NCBI RefSeq assembly: GCF_042100115.1
Contig: NC_091275.1
Coordinates: 1,054,001-1,118,000, forward strand
DNA: 64,000 nt
Direction: 5' to 3'
DNA from: Alternaria dauci
Lineage: Eukaryota > Ascomycota > Dothideomycetes > Pleosporales > Pleosporaceae
Shown here: positions 21,336 to 32,652 of the stretch, one piece after another
Position numbering within the stretch: position 1 is the first letter of the stretch
Layout of the letters: the number at the start of each line of letters is the position of its first letter
Translations under genes and position numbers: made by a program
Notes under the pieces: model-generated
The model's database searches: none
Told to the model about the DNA's origin: nothing
The model's input: only the letters and a program-made list of their open reading frames with translations

Positions 21336-22998
21336 ATGCTTAAACAAACCCGCCGGCCCATACACGAGTATGAGCTGGTTCCGCGCAAATCTCTCGACGG
21401 CGACGACGAACAGCTTGCCGGCCAGCAGCCATGCGCCGCGGGTCCGTCGCGACGCTCGTGGCTGAACCGCCTGGGCAGCCGCTTCAATGCCGTCAACAAG
21501 CTCTCTGATCGCGCTGTGTACGCTCACTACGTCACGCCGCGCCGCCGGAAACGGTCCATTCTGCGCCTCGTCTACTGGGGCCTCTTTTCTGTGCCCTATA
21601 TCCTCATAGCCCTAGTGCTGGTCGCGGGCATCTTCTTCCCTAGTTACACCGTCAGGCCGTCGCACTACGAGGAGCTGCGGAAGCGTGCAACCACGACCGG
21701 GCGCGCAAATCCTTACAACGAAAAGGTCTTCATAGCCGCCTCGCTCGCCGAGACCGAGGGCCACTTGACGTCTGGCGCATGGGGGAGGGAGGTCCTGGAG
21801 CTGGTAGAGCTGCTGGGACAGGAGAATGTGCACCTAAGCATCTACGAAGATAACCCCGATTCAGTGACGAAGCAGTCACTCATTGCGTTCCGCCAACAGG
21901 TCAAATGTGAGGCCCTTTGTCCCGTGTCCGTGACAGACTGAACACGGCTAATGACCCAAACCAGGCAACTCCACCATAGTGTCCGAAGATCTTGATCTCG
22001 CTACCCTTCCCCACGTCACGCTACCCAACGGGGACAAACGCCTCAAGCGCATCGCCTTCCTTGCCGAGGTGCGCAATCGAGCCCTTGCCCCAATCGACAA
22101 GCACGGCGTCAAGTTTGACAAGGTCCTGTACCTGAACGACATCAACTTCGACCCCGTGGAAGCTGCCCAGCTCCTCTTCGCAACCAACATCGACTCGACC
22201 GGACGCGCCGACTATGCTGCAGCATGCGCCGTCGACCACATCATGCCGTTCAAGTTCTACGACCGCTTCGCCACGCGCGATTTCGACGGCATGATAACTG
22301 GCTTGCCCTTCTTCCCGTGGTTCACGAGTGCAGGTACAGGGACCAGCAGGGCTGATGTGCTCGCAGGGAAAGATGCGGTGCGGGTACGGAGCTGCTGGGG
22401 CGGAATGGTGGCTTTTGAGGCAAAGTGGTTCCAGGAGGGGACCGGAGTGCAGCCAGAACCCACAAACCCACAGAACGGCACGCCTAACCACACCGTCTTC
22501 CCACTCCGGTTTAGACACGACAACGAGACCTTCTGGGAGGCCTCCGAGTGCTGTCTGATCAACGCAGATCTACAGTACCGAATGCCTGGGAAAGGCCGGC
22601 CTGCGGAATCCAGGATATACATGAACCCCTTCGTTCGGGTAGCACATGACGAAAAGACACTGAGCTGGCTCTCCTTTATTCGTCGCCCGGAGAAGCTCTA
22701 CGCTCCCATCCACGACATCCTCAACTACTTTGTTGGCTTCCCCGAGAGGAAGGCGCGCTTCGCTGAAGAGCCTGGTGAGCTCGTAACAGAAAAGGTCTGG
22801 ATCTACGACCACCCTGCTGCAGCTTTCGCACAAAACGCCACAGAAGCCGATCTTGAAGGCCATTACGAGGAGCAAACACGGACAACGGAACCTGGTGGTT
22901 ACTGTTCGTCGCCCAATCTCCTTGTCATCAACGAGAAGCCTGAACATGGCCCTGGTGCGTGGAGCAAGATCTTTGTTCCGAGGCCTCCCAAGTACTGA
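21336..22998 (+). CDS. GT69 (CAP59/CMT1-type) mannosyltransferase-like protein
   Basis: Two exons, 21336-21906 and 21965-22998, with a 58-base intron (GTGAGG..CAG, branch GCTAATGAC); 534 residues. A short cytosolic N-terminus ends in basic RRRKRS, then one membrane segment at about 78-101 (YWGLFSVPYILIALVLVAG) makes it a type II protein, as expected of a Golgi glycosyltransferase. The lumenal domain matches the CAP59/CMT1 family: KVFIAASLAE, SIYEDNPDS, FLAEVRNRALAP, VLYLNDINFDPVEA with the acidic metal/sugar-nucleotide site, and RSCWGGMVAFEA. In Cryptococcus, Cmt1 is an alpha-1,3-mannosyltransferase and Cap59 is needed for capsule formation; in ascomycetes related proteins probably act in cell-wall or glycolipid mannosylation. 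Donor and acceptor here are inferred, not known. Confidence 0.88.
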
Positions 22999-23868
22999 TT
23001 GCTCGAGACACGACTACTGACGACACAACTTTTCTTTCATACCTACTTTGGTACCTCAAAAAATTTGTTTGTAATGCATAGCGGCATGTTTGGGAAACAC
23101 GGCGTCTCCAGCTCTTTGAGCTTTTCTAGATTTTCTACAGTACGGTCACCAACAAGCCTCGTTGAAGGAGTGTTGCCCTCAGCTTCACAGCGCACATACA
23201 TCAGGGACACTTGAGGAGTTATTTTGGGACTACCATTTTAATGCGTGTCCATCCGACAAGGTGCTAGTGTTCTCTTCTTTCATCTAGTCCCACTTTCTAT
23301 ATCAAAGCCAGAGTAGCCTCGAGATTCATCAGTCATACAATGTCAGATGTCACACTTCACGTGTCTTGTCTTCCTTTCACCGCCTCCGTGTCTTGGCACT
23401 AGCGCCACCACTCATATGCCTAGAAAAACAACAGCAAGTACGGCATGTTGGACAGCTTGAGGCTCCGTTCAAAATCCTCGGACGACGTCTTGAAGTACTC
23501 TGATTTCCTCCCGATGTCTGATATTGTGACTGTTATCCAACGCAAGGGAAGCCGCGAGGCCCGAGGCCCTGCCACCTGGATTTCGGCCAATGACGACACG
23601 CGTGTATCAGCTAGCCCTATCGCCAAGCCACTAACCCTAAAGATTTCCTTGAATGCATGATACGCGCTAGGGGACAACACGGTGCGAAGGAAGACGCCTC
23701 ATCTGACCAGGTCTCTATTGTATATACAAACTCCATCATCTCTTATCGCTTCCCGCCCGCTCTCTTAAACGAGCTGATCGCCTTTGGATTTCCGCTACTA
23801 TCCCCTGCTCGTGAAGACAGGAAGCTTGGCACAGCAACGTCATCGAAGAAACGTACCTGCAGGCAGAT
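22999..23868. other. Intergenic, zinc-transporter upstream region
   Basis: About 0.9 kb between two + strand genes. Probably the 3' UTR of the GT69 gene and the promoter of the ZIP transporter. I did not find a clear zinc-responsive palindrome by eye. Confidence 0.45.
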
Positions 23869-25559
23869 ATGGTTCTCGATAATGACACGCGTGGGTGGAT
23901 AATGACCGCGGTCAGCGGCATAGGTATGCTTGCGCGGGCAGCTGCATGAGACTCAGACGAAGCGGATAGGCTAACGCGCAAACAGCATGCACATTTGGGG
24001 GTAAGATTATCCCCGCGGCAGCAGACTGAATCTGTCCGCGTCCGGAGAACTTCATCAAGTCCAGAAACTAAAGATGATCTAGCTTCGATAATATGCGTCG
24101 ATCTCATCGTGCGTTATTTCCCGGGCAAGAAGAACTTCAAGATTGAAGAAAGTAATGCGTTCTTGTCGACAGGGTTGAGTCTGTCCTTTGGTGTCATGGT
24201 ACGTATCAGTATCAACATACAGTTTCCCGCACTGGCTGACTCAATTTCAAGATATTTTCATCATTATACAGCATGCTTCCCTCGGCAAAGGATTATTTGA
24301 AGAAGGGAGGTATGTCACCACGGAATGCGATATTAACATTGATCGGTTGCTTCCTGGTCGGTGCTCTTGGCATCTCAGTTCTTTCCGGGATTCTGCACCA
24401 GTATATTCCACACTCCGTCGTGGACTGCGATGACAAGCATGGCGACGAAGAGCAAGGGAAAGTTCATGACCACCACCACTCTCATCATCATCAACCGATG
24501 CAAGAGCAACAGCCCGGCCTTCCGCAAACCCATAGACATGACGACCAGCCCTCATATGGAACTGCCAGCGACAACTCCAAAGCTGCTATATTTCGGAGAC
24601 CATCGCTCCACAAGTCATTGTCAACCAAAGTATCTCAACTAGTCATTGGCGCCGAGAAACCATGTGATGACACGGATAGTGGGCAATGTTATGGTGACCT
24701 GTGTGAAGTTCGGCCTGCACGCTTGCAGTCGAGAAAGTCTCTGGGAAGCTTAACAACTGCACGACCATCAGGGATGAGCAGGAGCCAAACGTCACAAGGA
24801 CCGCATGAGCGTCGAGCAATTTTGGAAGATGTCGATGAGACAACGCCCTTGGTACCTGCACGGTCTGGGCCAGCTACAATGGAGAGCTCCTTTGCAAGTC
24901 TGCCGCCGGTTAATGGCCACGCAACGTCCAGTCTAACACACGAAATCCAACCACTCCAGAAACATAGCCGTTCATCTTCGACTACCTCATCACATACTGA
25001 TCACCATCATCATGATCACGACCACGACGAGCACGACAACGAAGCACAACAGCATCACCACCACGTCCCGACAAATGCTTTCCTTTCACTCGGTCTGCAA
25101 ACAAGCACGGCGATTGCCCTGCACAAGATTCCAGAAGGCTTCATCACGTACGCTACAAACCACGCCAACCCGACATTAGGCTTTTCCATCTTCCTCGCAC
25201 TCTTTATCCACAACATCACCGAAGGATTCGCGCTCGCACTACCACTCTACCTCGCGATCGGCTCACGCTGGAAAGCCATGCTGATCTCAGCTGTCCTGGG
25301 AGGCATCAGTCAGCCACTAGGCGCAGGTGTGGCAGCAGTATGGTTTAAGATTCAAGGCAGAGGCCGACAGGATGGTACGGATGAGGGTATGGACACTATT
25401 TACGGATGCATGTTTGCTGCCACGGCAGGTATCATGGCTATGGTATCGCTGCAACTCTTGGGAGAAAGTCTAGACATGACAAATTCTCGACGTTTATGTT
25501 TTGTTTCTGCATTTGCGGGTATGGGTATCTTGGGTCTGAGCAGTGCACTTACGGCGTAG
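23869..25559 (+). CDS. ZRT3: ZIP-family zinc transporter, vacuolar Zrt3 type
   Basis: Four exons: 23869-23923, 23986-24000 (only 15 bases), 24083-24198 and 24252-25559; 497 residues, frame closed at every junction. Introns have good donors (GTATGC, GTAAGA, GTACGT) and CTAAC or CTGAC branch sites in the first and third. The assembled N-terminus has a first membrane helix across the tiny exon (ITAV-type WIMTAVSGIACTFGASII), then NFKIEESNAFLSTGLSLSFG and IFSSLYSMLPSAKDYL, the pattern of Zrt3. Two cytosolic histidine-rich stretches occur (DHHHSHHH at about 133-142 and HTDHHHHDHDHDEHD around 310-330). The metal-binding helices IV and V carry HKIPEG (about 351) and HNITEG (about 381). Zrt3 releases stored zinc from the vacuole. 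The C-terminal helices follow the usual pattern. Confidence 0.9.
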
Positions 25560-25711
25560 GTATACAAGGTTTTGCGTTCCGACACGAAAGTGTTGGTAGT
25601 CACGCTCTAGATGGTAAAACATGTCTTGCGTACATAGCATTGGGATGGAGTGACTTGGAGCGAAAATACACAACTTATTTTACATCATCATATCATACAC
25701 TACATGCCTCT

Positions 25712-28426
25712 TTAAATCTCGCGCATAGCATCCAGCACCTCCTTCTGTCTCTGCGTCCCCATTTTCTCGAACCCATCCACACTCATTACGAATGTGCCTC
25801 GTCCGCCCGTCAGAGCCCTAAGTTGGTTCAGATAACCAACCATCTCCTTCAAAGGCACCCTTGCCACAATTTGCCTTTGACTATCACTCAGCCCGCTCCC
25901 CACCTCCCCAGTTCCGGACGCAAAAGGATCCGGAGGGGTGTAGATGAGCGCAGGATCGATACACGGCAACGCCTCTTCGTCGCCATTTGTCGTTGTCGTT
26001 GTCGTTGTCAATGTAGAACTCATCAACTCGTCCGACCCATCCAGCGACAAGATCTGACCACCGCGTGACGAAGACAGATCTTGTACCACAGCGCCCATAT
26101 TATTCTCATTCACAAATATAGTAACGTTCATGACAGGTTCCATGAGCGTTGCTGGGGCGGCGTCGCACGCACGTCTCAGACTAGTTGATACCGCAGCGCG
26201 GGCAGCCATGGAAATAGCTGTTGGTGATGTTTCGGGGAAGAGATGGGATTTTGCGTCGAGGGTTAGAGTTACGCGGGTATTGGCTACGGGGAAGCCGTTG
26301 AAGGGGCCGCGGGCGAGAGCTGCGTTTGCACCGGCTTGGAGAGAGTGGAGGATGCCTGGTAGGGAGAGGTGGGGTGGGATGTGTGTTTTGTGGCTAGCGG
26401 AGTCGGAGGTGGAGAGCTCGGGGTGGAGGATGTGCAGGGTGTTGTTGTCAGGCAGTTTGTAGATGGTCTCAAAAGGATTGTCCTGCATCTTCTTTTCTCG
26501 TTCTTGTTGTTGGTGTGGACTGAGGGGAATGAGATCACCTTCTTCTGCGGACTCGACGGAGGCGGTAATGCTCGCTTTTGTTTGTTTTCCTGCGATGGGT
26601 TTGTCGAGCGTGTATGTAAACGGTTCTGTAGCTGTCATCGTCGTGATCGTTTCTCTGTATCCAATCTCAATTTTTCCAATACGCGCTTTGGCTTTGAAGT
26701 CATTGAGGAGCCTGTCGCGAGCAATTTCGAGATGGAGGTCGCCCATGCCTGCTAGATGCGTCTGGCCAGATTCCTCGTCGACGGAAAGATGGAGACTCGG
26801 GTCTTCTCGCAGCAGGATATCGAGGCTCTCTTGGACGTGCTTTTGTTCACTGAGACTGTTCGGTTCGATGCTGGTGAAGAAGACTGGTGGTGGGACGGCG
26901 ATAGGTCGGAGTTGTAGAGTATCCAGACCGCCCGATGGCGTTCCCTTCATCTGAAGTCCACGGTATACAATTAATGTATCTCCAGTTCGAGCATGTTTCA
27001 GTCCGGTGATGACACCAATTTGGCCGGCGCCGATGCTGTCTACCTCGACGGCATCATTTGCGTACATCTTGAGGAGGCGGGGCGCGCGTTCTGCGAGGGA
27101 AAGGTTCGTGTTGTAGAGGGTGGCACCGCGGTCGATGGAGCCTGAGTAAACACGCACGTAAACCAAGACGCCGCGTTTCGCGTCGTTGACTACCTTGAAG
27201 GCGAGAGCACATGCGTTGAGATTCTTGACTTCTGCGATGGCTAGTTCGCCATTGCTTTTCTGCTGTTTCTTTGATGACTTGGTAGTTTTTGTTGGTGTTG
27301 CTGCTGCAGCATTGAGAAGGGTGGCGAGGGTGTTGCTTTGATTAGAGATGCTAATCTCTGGATCCGGACGTTCCAGTGGAGATGGGAGGAGATCGACGAC
27401 CGAGTCAAGGAGCGGTTGGACACCAATGTTGCGGAATGAAGCACCAGCGAAAACCGGTATGACTTTTTGCGGTGCTTGTAGTACGACTCGGCGTAATGAC
27501 TGCATGATTTGTAGTCCAGATATGGCCAAATGATCCTCGTCGTGTTCCAGAAAATGCTCAACCATGACATCGTCGTGCTCGCTCAGAATCTCAACCAGGG
27601 CTATCCTCGCCTTCTTGATCTCCTCTGCAAACTTTTCGTCGGTCTTGCTCAGCTCCTCCAGCCCAAAAGCTTGAATATCCCTTCCATCGCCACCGGCTTG
27701 CCAAAGCATACCACGTAAGTTGACGACATCACCAACTCCAACGAAATCGCCGTTGCCGTTCTTCCACCACGGTATCTGACACACAGCTGGCCAGCCATGT
27801 AATCTAACACCTATTTCTTTGACAGTGCGCGAGAAGGCGGCACCTACACGGTCCAACTTGTTGACGAAGATGATTCTGGGAATATGGTACGCCCCAGCTT
27901 GCGTCCATACCTTCTCTGTCTGCGCTTCGACGCCGGCAACTCCATCGAGGATACACACAGCACCGTCCAAGACACGGAGCGAACGCAACACTTCAAAAGT
28001 AAAATCTGCGTGGCCGGGCGTGTCGATCAAATTGATGTTGTGGGAGCTTGAGGACCGCGAAACATTCTCGAACGAAGCTGGCAGTTGTGGTGGAGGTGGT
28101 GGATTCTGAGTACTTGGTGGTAGCGGAGGCCAGTGAAAGGTTATTGCGGCGGATTGAATGGTGATGCCGCGTGCTCGTTCAGCTGGGAGGAAGTCGGTTA
28201 CGGTTGAGCCTTCGTCAACATTCCCTATTCGCCTCGTCACGCCACTATAGTAGAGCATGCGCTCAGTGGTCGTCGTCTTTCCTGCATCAATATGGGCAAT
28301 GATGCCAATGTTGCGGGTCGCCTTTGAAAGCAAATCATGTGGAGATTGCGTCGACAGCAACCGCCGTGGAGCCTTCACATGGTGTCGCAAGACGCGACGG
28401 GTAGACGTAACCCATCCGACCCTCAT
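25712..28426 (-). CDS. MEF2: Mitochondrial elongation factor G2 / ribosome recycling GTPase
   Basis: A single-exon gene of 904 residues. MEF2 (EF-G2mt) works with the recycling factor to split mitochondrial ribosomes after termination. The first 35 residues are Arg-rich without acidic residues ([20 protein letters not shown]), a mitochondrial presequence. The translational GTPase motifs follow: [14 protein letters not shown] (G1), [13 protein letters not shown] (switch I, G2), [12 protein letters not shown] (G3) and [10 protein letters not shown] (G4). Then come domain II ([20 protein letters not shown]), domains III-V ([23 protein letters not shown]) and a C-terminal [16 protein letters not shown] block. 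There are several Ser/Thr/Lys-rich insertions, for example after [11 protein letters not shown], which make it longer than yeast Mef2. It shares a 199-base divergent promoter with VPS17. Confidence 0.93.
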   Translation of the reverse strand: MRVGWVTSTRRVLRHHVKAPRRLLSTQSPHDLLSKATRNIGIIAHIDAGKTTTTERMLYYSGVTRRIGNVDEGSTVTDFLPAERARGITIQSAAITFHWPPLPPSTQNPPPPPQLPASFENVSRSSSSHNINLIDTPGHADFTFEVLRSLRVLDGAVCILDGVAGVEAQTEKVWTQAGAYHIPRIIFVNKLDRVGAAFSRTVKEIGVRLHGWPAVCQIPWWKNGNGDFVGVGDVVNLRGMLWQAGGDGRDIQAFGLEELSKTDEKFAEEIKKARIALVEILSEHDDVMVEHFLEHDEDHLAISGLQIMQSLRRVVLQAPQKVIPVFAGASFRNIGVQPLLDSVVDLLPSPLERPDPEISISNQSNTLATLLNAAAATPTKTTKSSKKQQKSNGELAIAEVKNLNACALAFKVVNDAKRGVLVYVRVYSGSIDRGATLYNTNLSLAERAPRLLKMYANDAVEVDSIGAGQIGVITGLKHARTGDTLIVYRGLQMKGTPSGGLDTLQLRPIAVPPPVFFTSIEPNSLSEQKHVQESLDILLREDPSLHLSVDEESGQTHLAGMGDLHLEIARDRLLNDFKAKARIGKIEIGYRETITTMTATEPFTYTLDKPIAGKQTKASITASVESAEEGDLIPLSPHQQQEREKKMQDNPFETIYKLPDNNTLHILHPELSTSDSASHKTHIPPHLSLPGILHSLQAGANAALARGPFNGFPVANTRVTLTLDAKSHLFPETSPTAISMAARAAVSTSLRRACDAAPATLMEPVMNVTIFVNENNMGAVVQDLSSSRGGQILSLDGSDELMSSTLTTTTTTTNGDEEALPCIDPALIYTPPDPFASGTGEVGSGLSDSQRQIVARVPLKEMVGYLNQLRALTGGRGTFVMSVDGFEKMGTQRQKEVLDAMREI

Positions 28427-28625
28427 GCCCGAGACTGCTTGCAGCGATGCCGATGCGCGGAGTGGTGATGTCTGTCAGGCGCACGTGATGTAAAGAAGGT
28501 CAACGTTCGCGCCTTGCCTAGCTCGGCTAATTCCAGGATTGGCCAGGGCACTCGCCCAGCGACATCATCGCATCACTCGACAGCTAGTCGCAGCTGTCCA
28601 GAGCTTCAATTCACCACCACACGCC
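28427..28625. promoter_or_regulatory. Compact divergent promoter of MEF2 and VPS17
   Basis: Only 199 bases separate the two start codons, so the two genes must share or overlap their core promoter elements. No TATA box is obvious. The VPS17 side ends with a C/A-rich leader (CACCACCACACGCC) before the ATG. Confidence 0.6.
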
Positions 28626-30598
28626 ATGGATTACAGCGCCCACGACCCGGACCACCCCGGCGGCCGCGACCCATGGGCGTCGTCGCCCCGGGCCAACCGA
28701 GCGTCCTTTGGCCAGCCGTCAGCCAACGATGTCCCCTCGTCCCCGCTGCCTCCGCAGGCGTCCCCGTACCACGAGGGTGGTGAACGCTATGGCTACATGG
28801 GCGGCCAAGATGCGCAAAGCCGGCCAGGCACAGCGCCAGAGAATGGCGACCATCCACAGCAGCCTCAGCAGCCGGGTCAAGATGCGCCGAGATCACCACA
28901 TGCGCAGCAAGGTCAGCAACAGCCGCAGAGGTACCATGGGAACAGGCCGCAGCGACAACAGCAACACTACAAGCTCCAAGCCAAGGTCACGGGTCTCGAG
29001 AGGAATAGCAAGAAGGACCCCATACTGCGGTTTGATGTTTACGTATGTCTACACTATATCGATATACCCGGGCTAGGGTTGCGCGACATAGTGGACATTG
29101 AGGAACGGATCGAGGTAGACACGTGCTCTCCAGACACCTTGGTCGGACTGCGTAGCTACCTCCCGTCCTGCTCATACCACTCGCGCCTGGCCCCAACACC
29201 ACATGCCTTACTGACGTGTCCCTAGACGAACCTACCCAAGTTTCGCACTACCCAATTCCGCGATGTCCGACGTCTGCATTCCGAATTCATAAAACTGGGC
29301 GAGCACCTCATCTCCGCATGTCCCGAAGCCATCGTGCCTGCAGTGCCACCAGCGACCACCTCGGCTGGCGCAGGCACCGACGAAGACGAGGCGCGCTTGA
29401 AGACATCGATGCAACGGTGGTTGAACATTGTGTGCAGCAATGACATCCTGATACGCGACGAGGAAATGGTCTTCTTCGTCGAGAGCGATTTCGGATACAG
29501 TCCTGTCGTACGGAGGAAACAACCCGCGACTGGTGTGCGCCGTAAGATGATCAAGCAATTTGCGCCTCCGCCAGATGACACCCCAGAACTTGCTGCAGCA
29601 CGACCGGTTGTGAAAGCTTTCTATCTGGGTACAATGGAGGCTGAGCAGAAGCTGGAGAAGGTTGTAAAGCACAGGAGAAGTAGGCTTCCCGACAAGCGGA
29701 CTTGTGGAATCGGGGCTAACATGCTATAGATCTCGGAGTTGCAGAATCCGACCTCGGTGCCAAGTTCGCGGCGCTACATGTCCAGGAGACGCACGTCGGT
29801 CTCTCACACGCATACAAGAAGCTTGGAAAGGTCATCCAGGCCACCGGCGATTACCACGCAGCTCAGGGTACGGCTGAAGCTACAACTCTTGGTGACCCTC
29901 TACAGTATCATAGCAGCGACGCCTTCATCGCCAAGGAAACCCTCACCAATCGGCACATCCTGTTGCGCGAGCTGCTCCAGGCACAGTCCGCGACAAGGTC
30001 CAAACTGTCTGCGGCTGACAGGTTGAAAGCCAGCTCTAGTGTAAAACGGGACAAGGTCGATGAGGCTATTGCAGCCCTAGACGAAGCAAGAAGTCACGAA
30101 CAATACCTCACGACGAAAGCCCAGCGCGTTACCGCCAATCTCCTCCAAGAGCAGCGCAAATGGTTCAACAGAACCACACAAGACATGAGGCAGGCAATTC
30201 GCGAATACGTCGTACGACAGATTGAGGCAGAGCGCCGCACACTTGCCACACTCGAATCCGTGCGGCCAGACATTCGAGCCATCGATGGTAGTGGTGGCCT
30301 TTCTCGACTGGGACGCGAAGCTCACCCAGCTCAGCGCCGTGTTTCCATGGCCAGTTCGCAAGGTCCAAAGGGTGATGCATGGTCGGGCGTACCGCGACGA
30401 CCAGGTGATGGTCTCAACCGCAGCATGAGTGGAAGCATCGTTGCTCCGTTACCCGAGGTCGATGAGAACGGGGAAGAGTCAGTGGGTGGTAGGAAGCGTG
30501 CGACAAGCAAGGCAGGCAGCCAGAAGGGGCTTGAAGAAGATGACGACCGCATTGACGCAAAGAATGCTGCAAGTAGACTGGCCACTACGACGTTCTAG
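28626..30598 (+). CDS. VPS17: Retromer sorting nexin Vps17 (PX-BAR protein)
   Basis: Three exons, 28626-29042, 29226-29679 and 29730-30598, giving 579 residues; introns of 183 and 50 bases have GTATGT and GTAGGC donors and TAG acceptors. Vps17 pairs with Vps5 to coat endosomal tubules for retromer-dependent retrieval of receptors to the Golgi. The N-terminal 110 residues are Pro/Gln/Gly-rich. A PX domain spans about 112-240 (LQAKVTGLERNSKKDPILRF, then RTTQFRDVRRLHSEFIKLGE, then RWLNIVCSNDILIRDEEMV). The BAR-type Vps5 C-terminal region runs from about 290 to 500, with long helices (FAALHVQETHVGLSHAYKKL, KWFNRTTQDMRQAIREYVV). The Arg of the classic phosphoinositide pocket is not obvious, in line with the atypical PX of Vps17. 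The tail is charged and Ser-rich. Splicing restores the PX beta strand FDVY-TNLPKF. Confidence 0.92.
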
Positions 30599-32652
30599 GA
30601 GCAACTTCGTCTGTGGTAAGTCGGAACACACCGGGCAAGGCATGGCGGATCGTATTCTTCGTATGAAGAGCGACTGCATGATACCACTCGACATGTGTAT
30701 TACACACCATGCGAGCCCACCTCTAATTGTTTCCCAATGTTGCGTGGCATCTGCTATCCTTGTCTGCGGACGTGAAAGCAGAGGCCGCATCCTCCGTAAA
30801 AAGATGCGTTGAGCCGGCGTCGAGTTAGCGCTAGTAAACGATTGTTATTCTGTCTACATCACAACGTCCTTGTCATCTTGGTCTTTTCATTTTAAGTCTT
30901 TTTCGGTCTCTGGGCGAATGTGGTCGTCTGCTGTCTACTCATCTGCCACGCGCATCCACAACCGGTTCAACAAGGGTTGCTCTGCCTTTTTGAGGATCAT
31001 GCGACCCCGATCTGCAAATGTATGCATCGGGATATATCTTACTTACCGGTACGTGGTCGCACTATCACACTTGATTGATTCCCAGTATCGGGACCTGCCT
31101 CGGCTTTTGACATCTGCCACGGCAGTCAAGGCTCGGTCCAGATTGGCGGAAGTGGCAGCTGCACGATATCCTGGTGACAATCACGGTTCCAGAGGGCATC
31201 AGTTGATCAAAGAGCTTCTTGTGCCAACCCGGACCGCAATCAATACAGCGTGGCAATCGATATTGCGAATTGTGGGGTTACATATTGCATTTCGACCATC
31301 TGAACGGACAGCGGCAGTCCTTTGCGCTAACACTATTTCGAGCCCGCCCCGCCTTACTGGCAAGCGCACCTGGGTTTACGCCATCCATACATGGGACTTC
31401 CGATGCCCTTCCAGAACTGTGCCACGGCGCCAGCCGTTGTGTACGAGTCTTGCGCGGTGTCCGCTACCCCGACGCGGCGTTTCTTGGGCCTTGTCTAGCT
31501 GGGAGGCCTTACCAATAGGCGTGAGACGCATCAAAGTGATTTACTACGATCCACGTATTACGACTGTAGCGACCATGTTTGCAGTCTATCAAGTCATAGA
31601 CGTCAGGAGAGTTGCTTCCCCGCAGGATGCGACACAACGATCTTGAACTACTTGCTGCTGCGGAGCACGGACAAGGGTCTGGGATTCCACCTCAGAACAC
31701 GCACGCCAAATCCGTGACGACGACAACCATAGTTATTCAGATCGAGGTGAAACCTCTCTTTATCCTGCGAACAAAGTGCTCGCTGTGCCACCAGTGCGCA
31801 GCAGTGTCGAGCAATATCTTGAGCAGCATGCCAGACGTCGTAGCATGGTGATCGACACAAAGGGAAGCCCTTCACAGTGGTCAATAGGTTGAATTCCAGA
31901 CAGTCTGAGACACCAACACATTGGTAAAATCTTATGCAGTAGACGCAAAGCTCGGCCATCTCAGACTGACAGAACGTCTCCCGTGAGATGACTACGTTGA
32001 ATGTTTACAACTCCGCAAAGCCCAAGAGTGTCCATGTCCAGCGGCACGGCGTGTTAGACAGGAGCAGGGTGAGCAGCCACACCATCTGACCGTAAGCGAG
32101 ACGTCGACCGCTAGCAGCTCCGTGCGGCCCTGCGTTCCGGGTAAAGTGTTGTGCGACTTCAACCTGATCACACATCAGGTGGCTCTTTCAAGGTACCTCA
32201 GCCTGCGAATAGGATCATTGAAAGACGCGAATCATCGGCAATACCCTTCCTCCATTGGCTCCACGGAAACCACCAACCCTATTACTTCACGTAGCCTATG
32301 GACGCCTCCAGCCGGGATATCCGAAGGCGGACGTTCAGTTCGGTCGAGCCTGGACAGAGGGACCATTCCCGCAGCCACTGGCGATGTCTAGGGCCTCGGG
32401 AACAGCCATGGCGAGCACTCATAATCTAACAGAGTCCGCGTCCCCTACAGACACCTTTTACTGCCTTTCTCCCCTACATTGATGATCCCCTCGCTCGAAC
32501 GCTGAGTCAAGACGTACATTCTTTTCAAAAGACGCCCAAAGTTCAGACGCTGCAACCAACGTCCCGGATCGGCAGACATCCTGGTCAGCCTCCATCCCCA
32601 CGGGGTGCATCCAGCATCAGAGATAGTCAACGATCGCAGATCTTACACAACC
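30599..32652. other. Intergenic containing an unexplained long open frame
   Basis: About 2 kb between VPS17 and the amidase. One + strand frame is open from 30918 (first ATG) to 31646, 242 codons. It has no recognised domain and is rich in Arg, Ser and Cys, so I do not call it a gene, though that length is uncommon by chance. The rest shows nothing. Confidence 0.4.
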
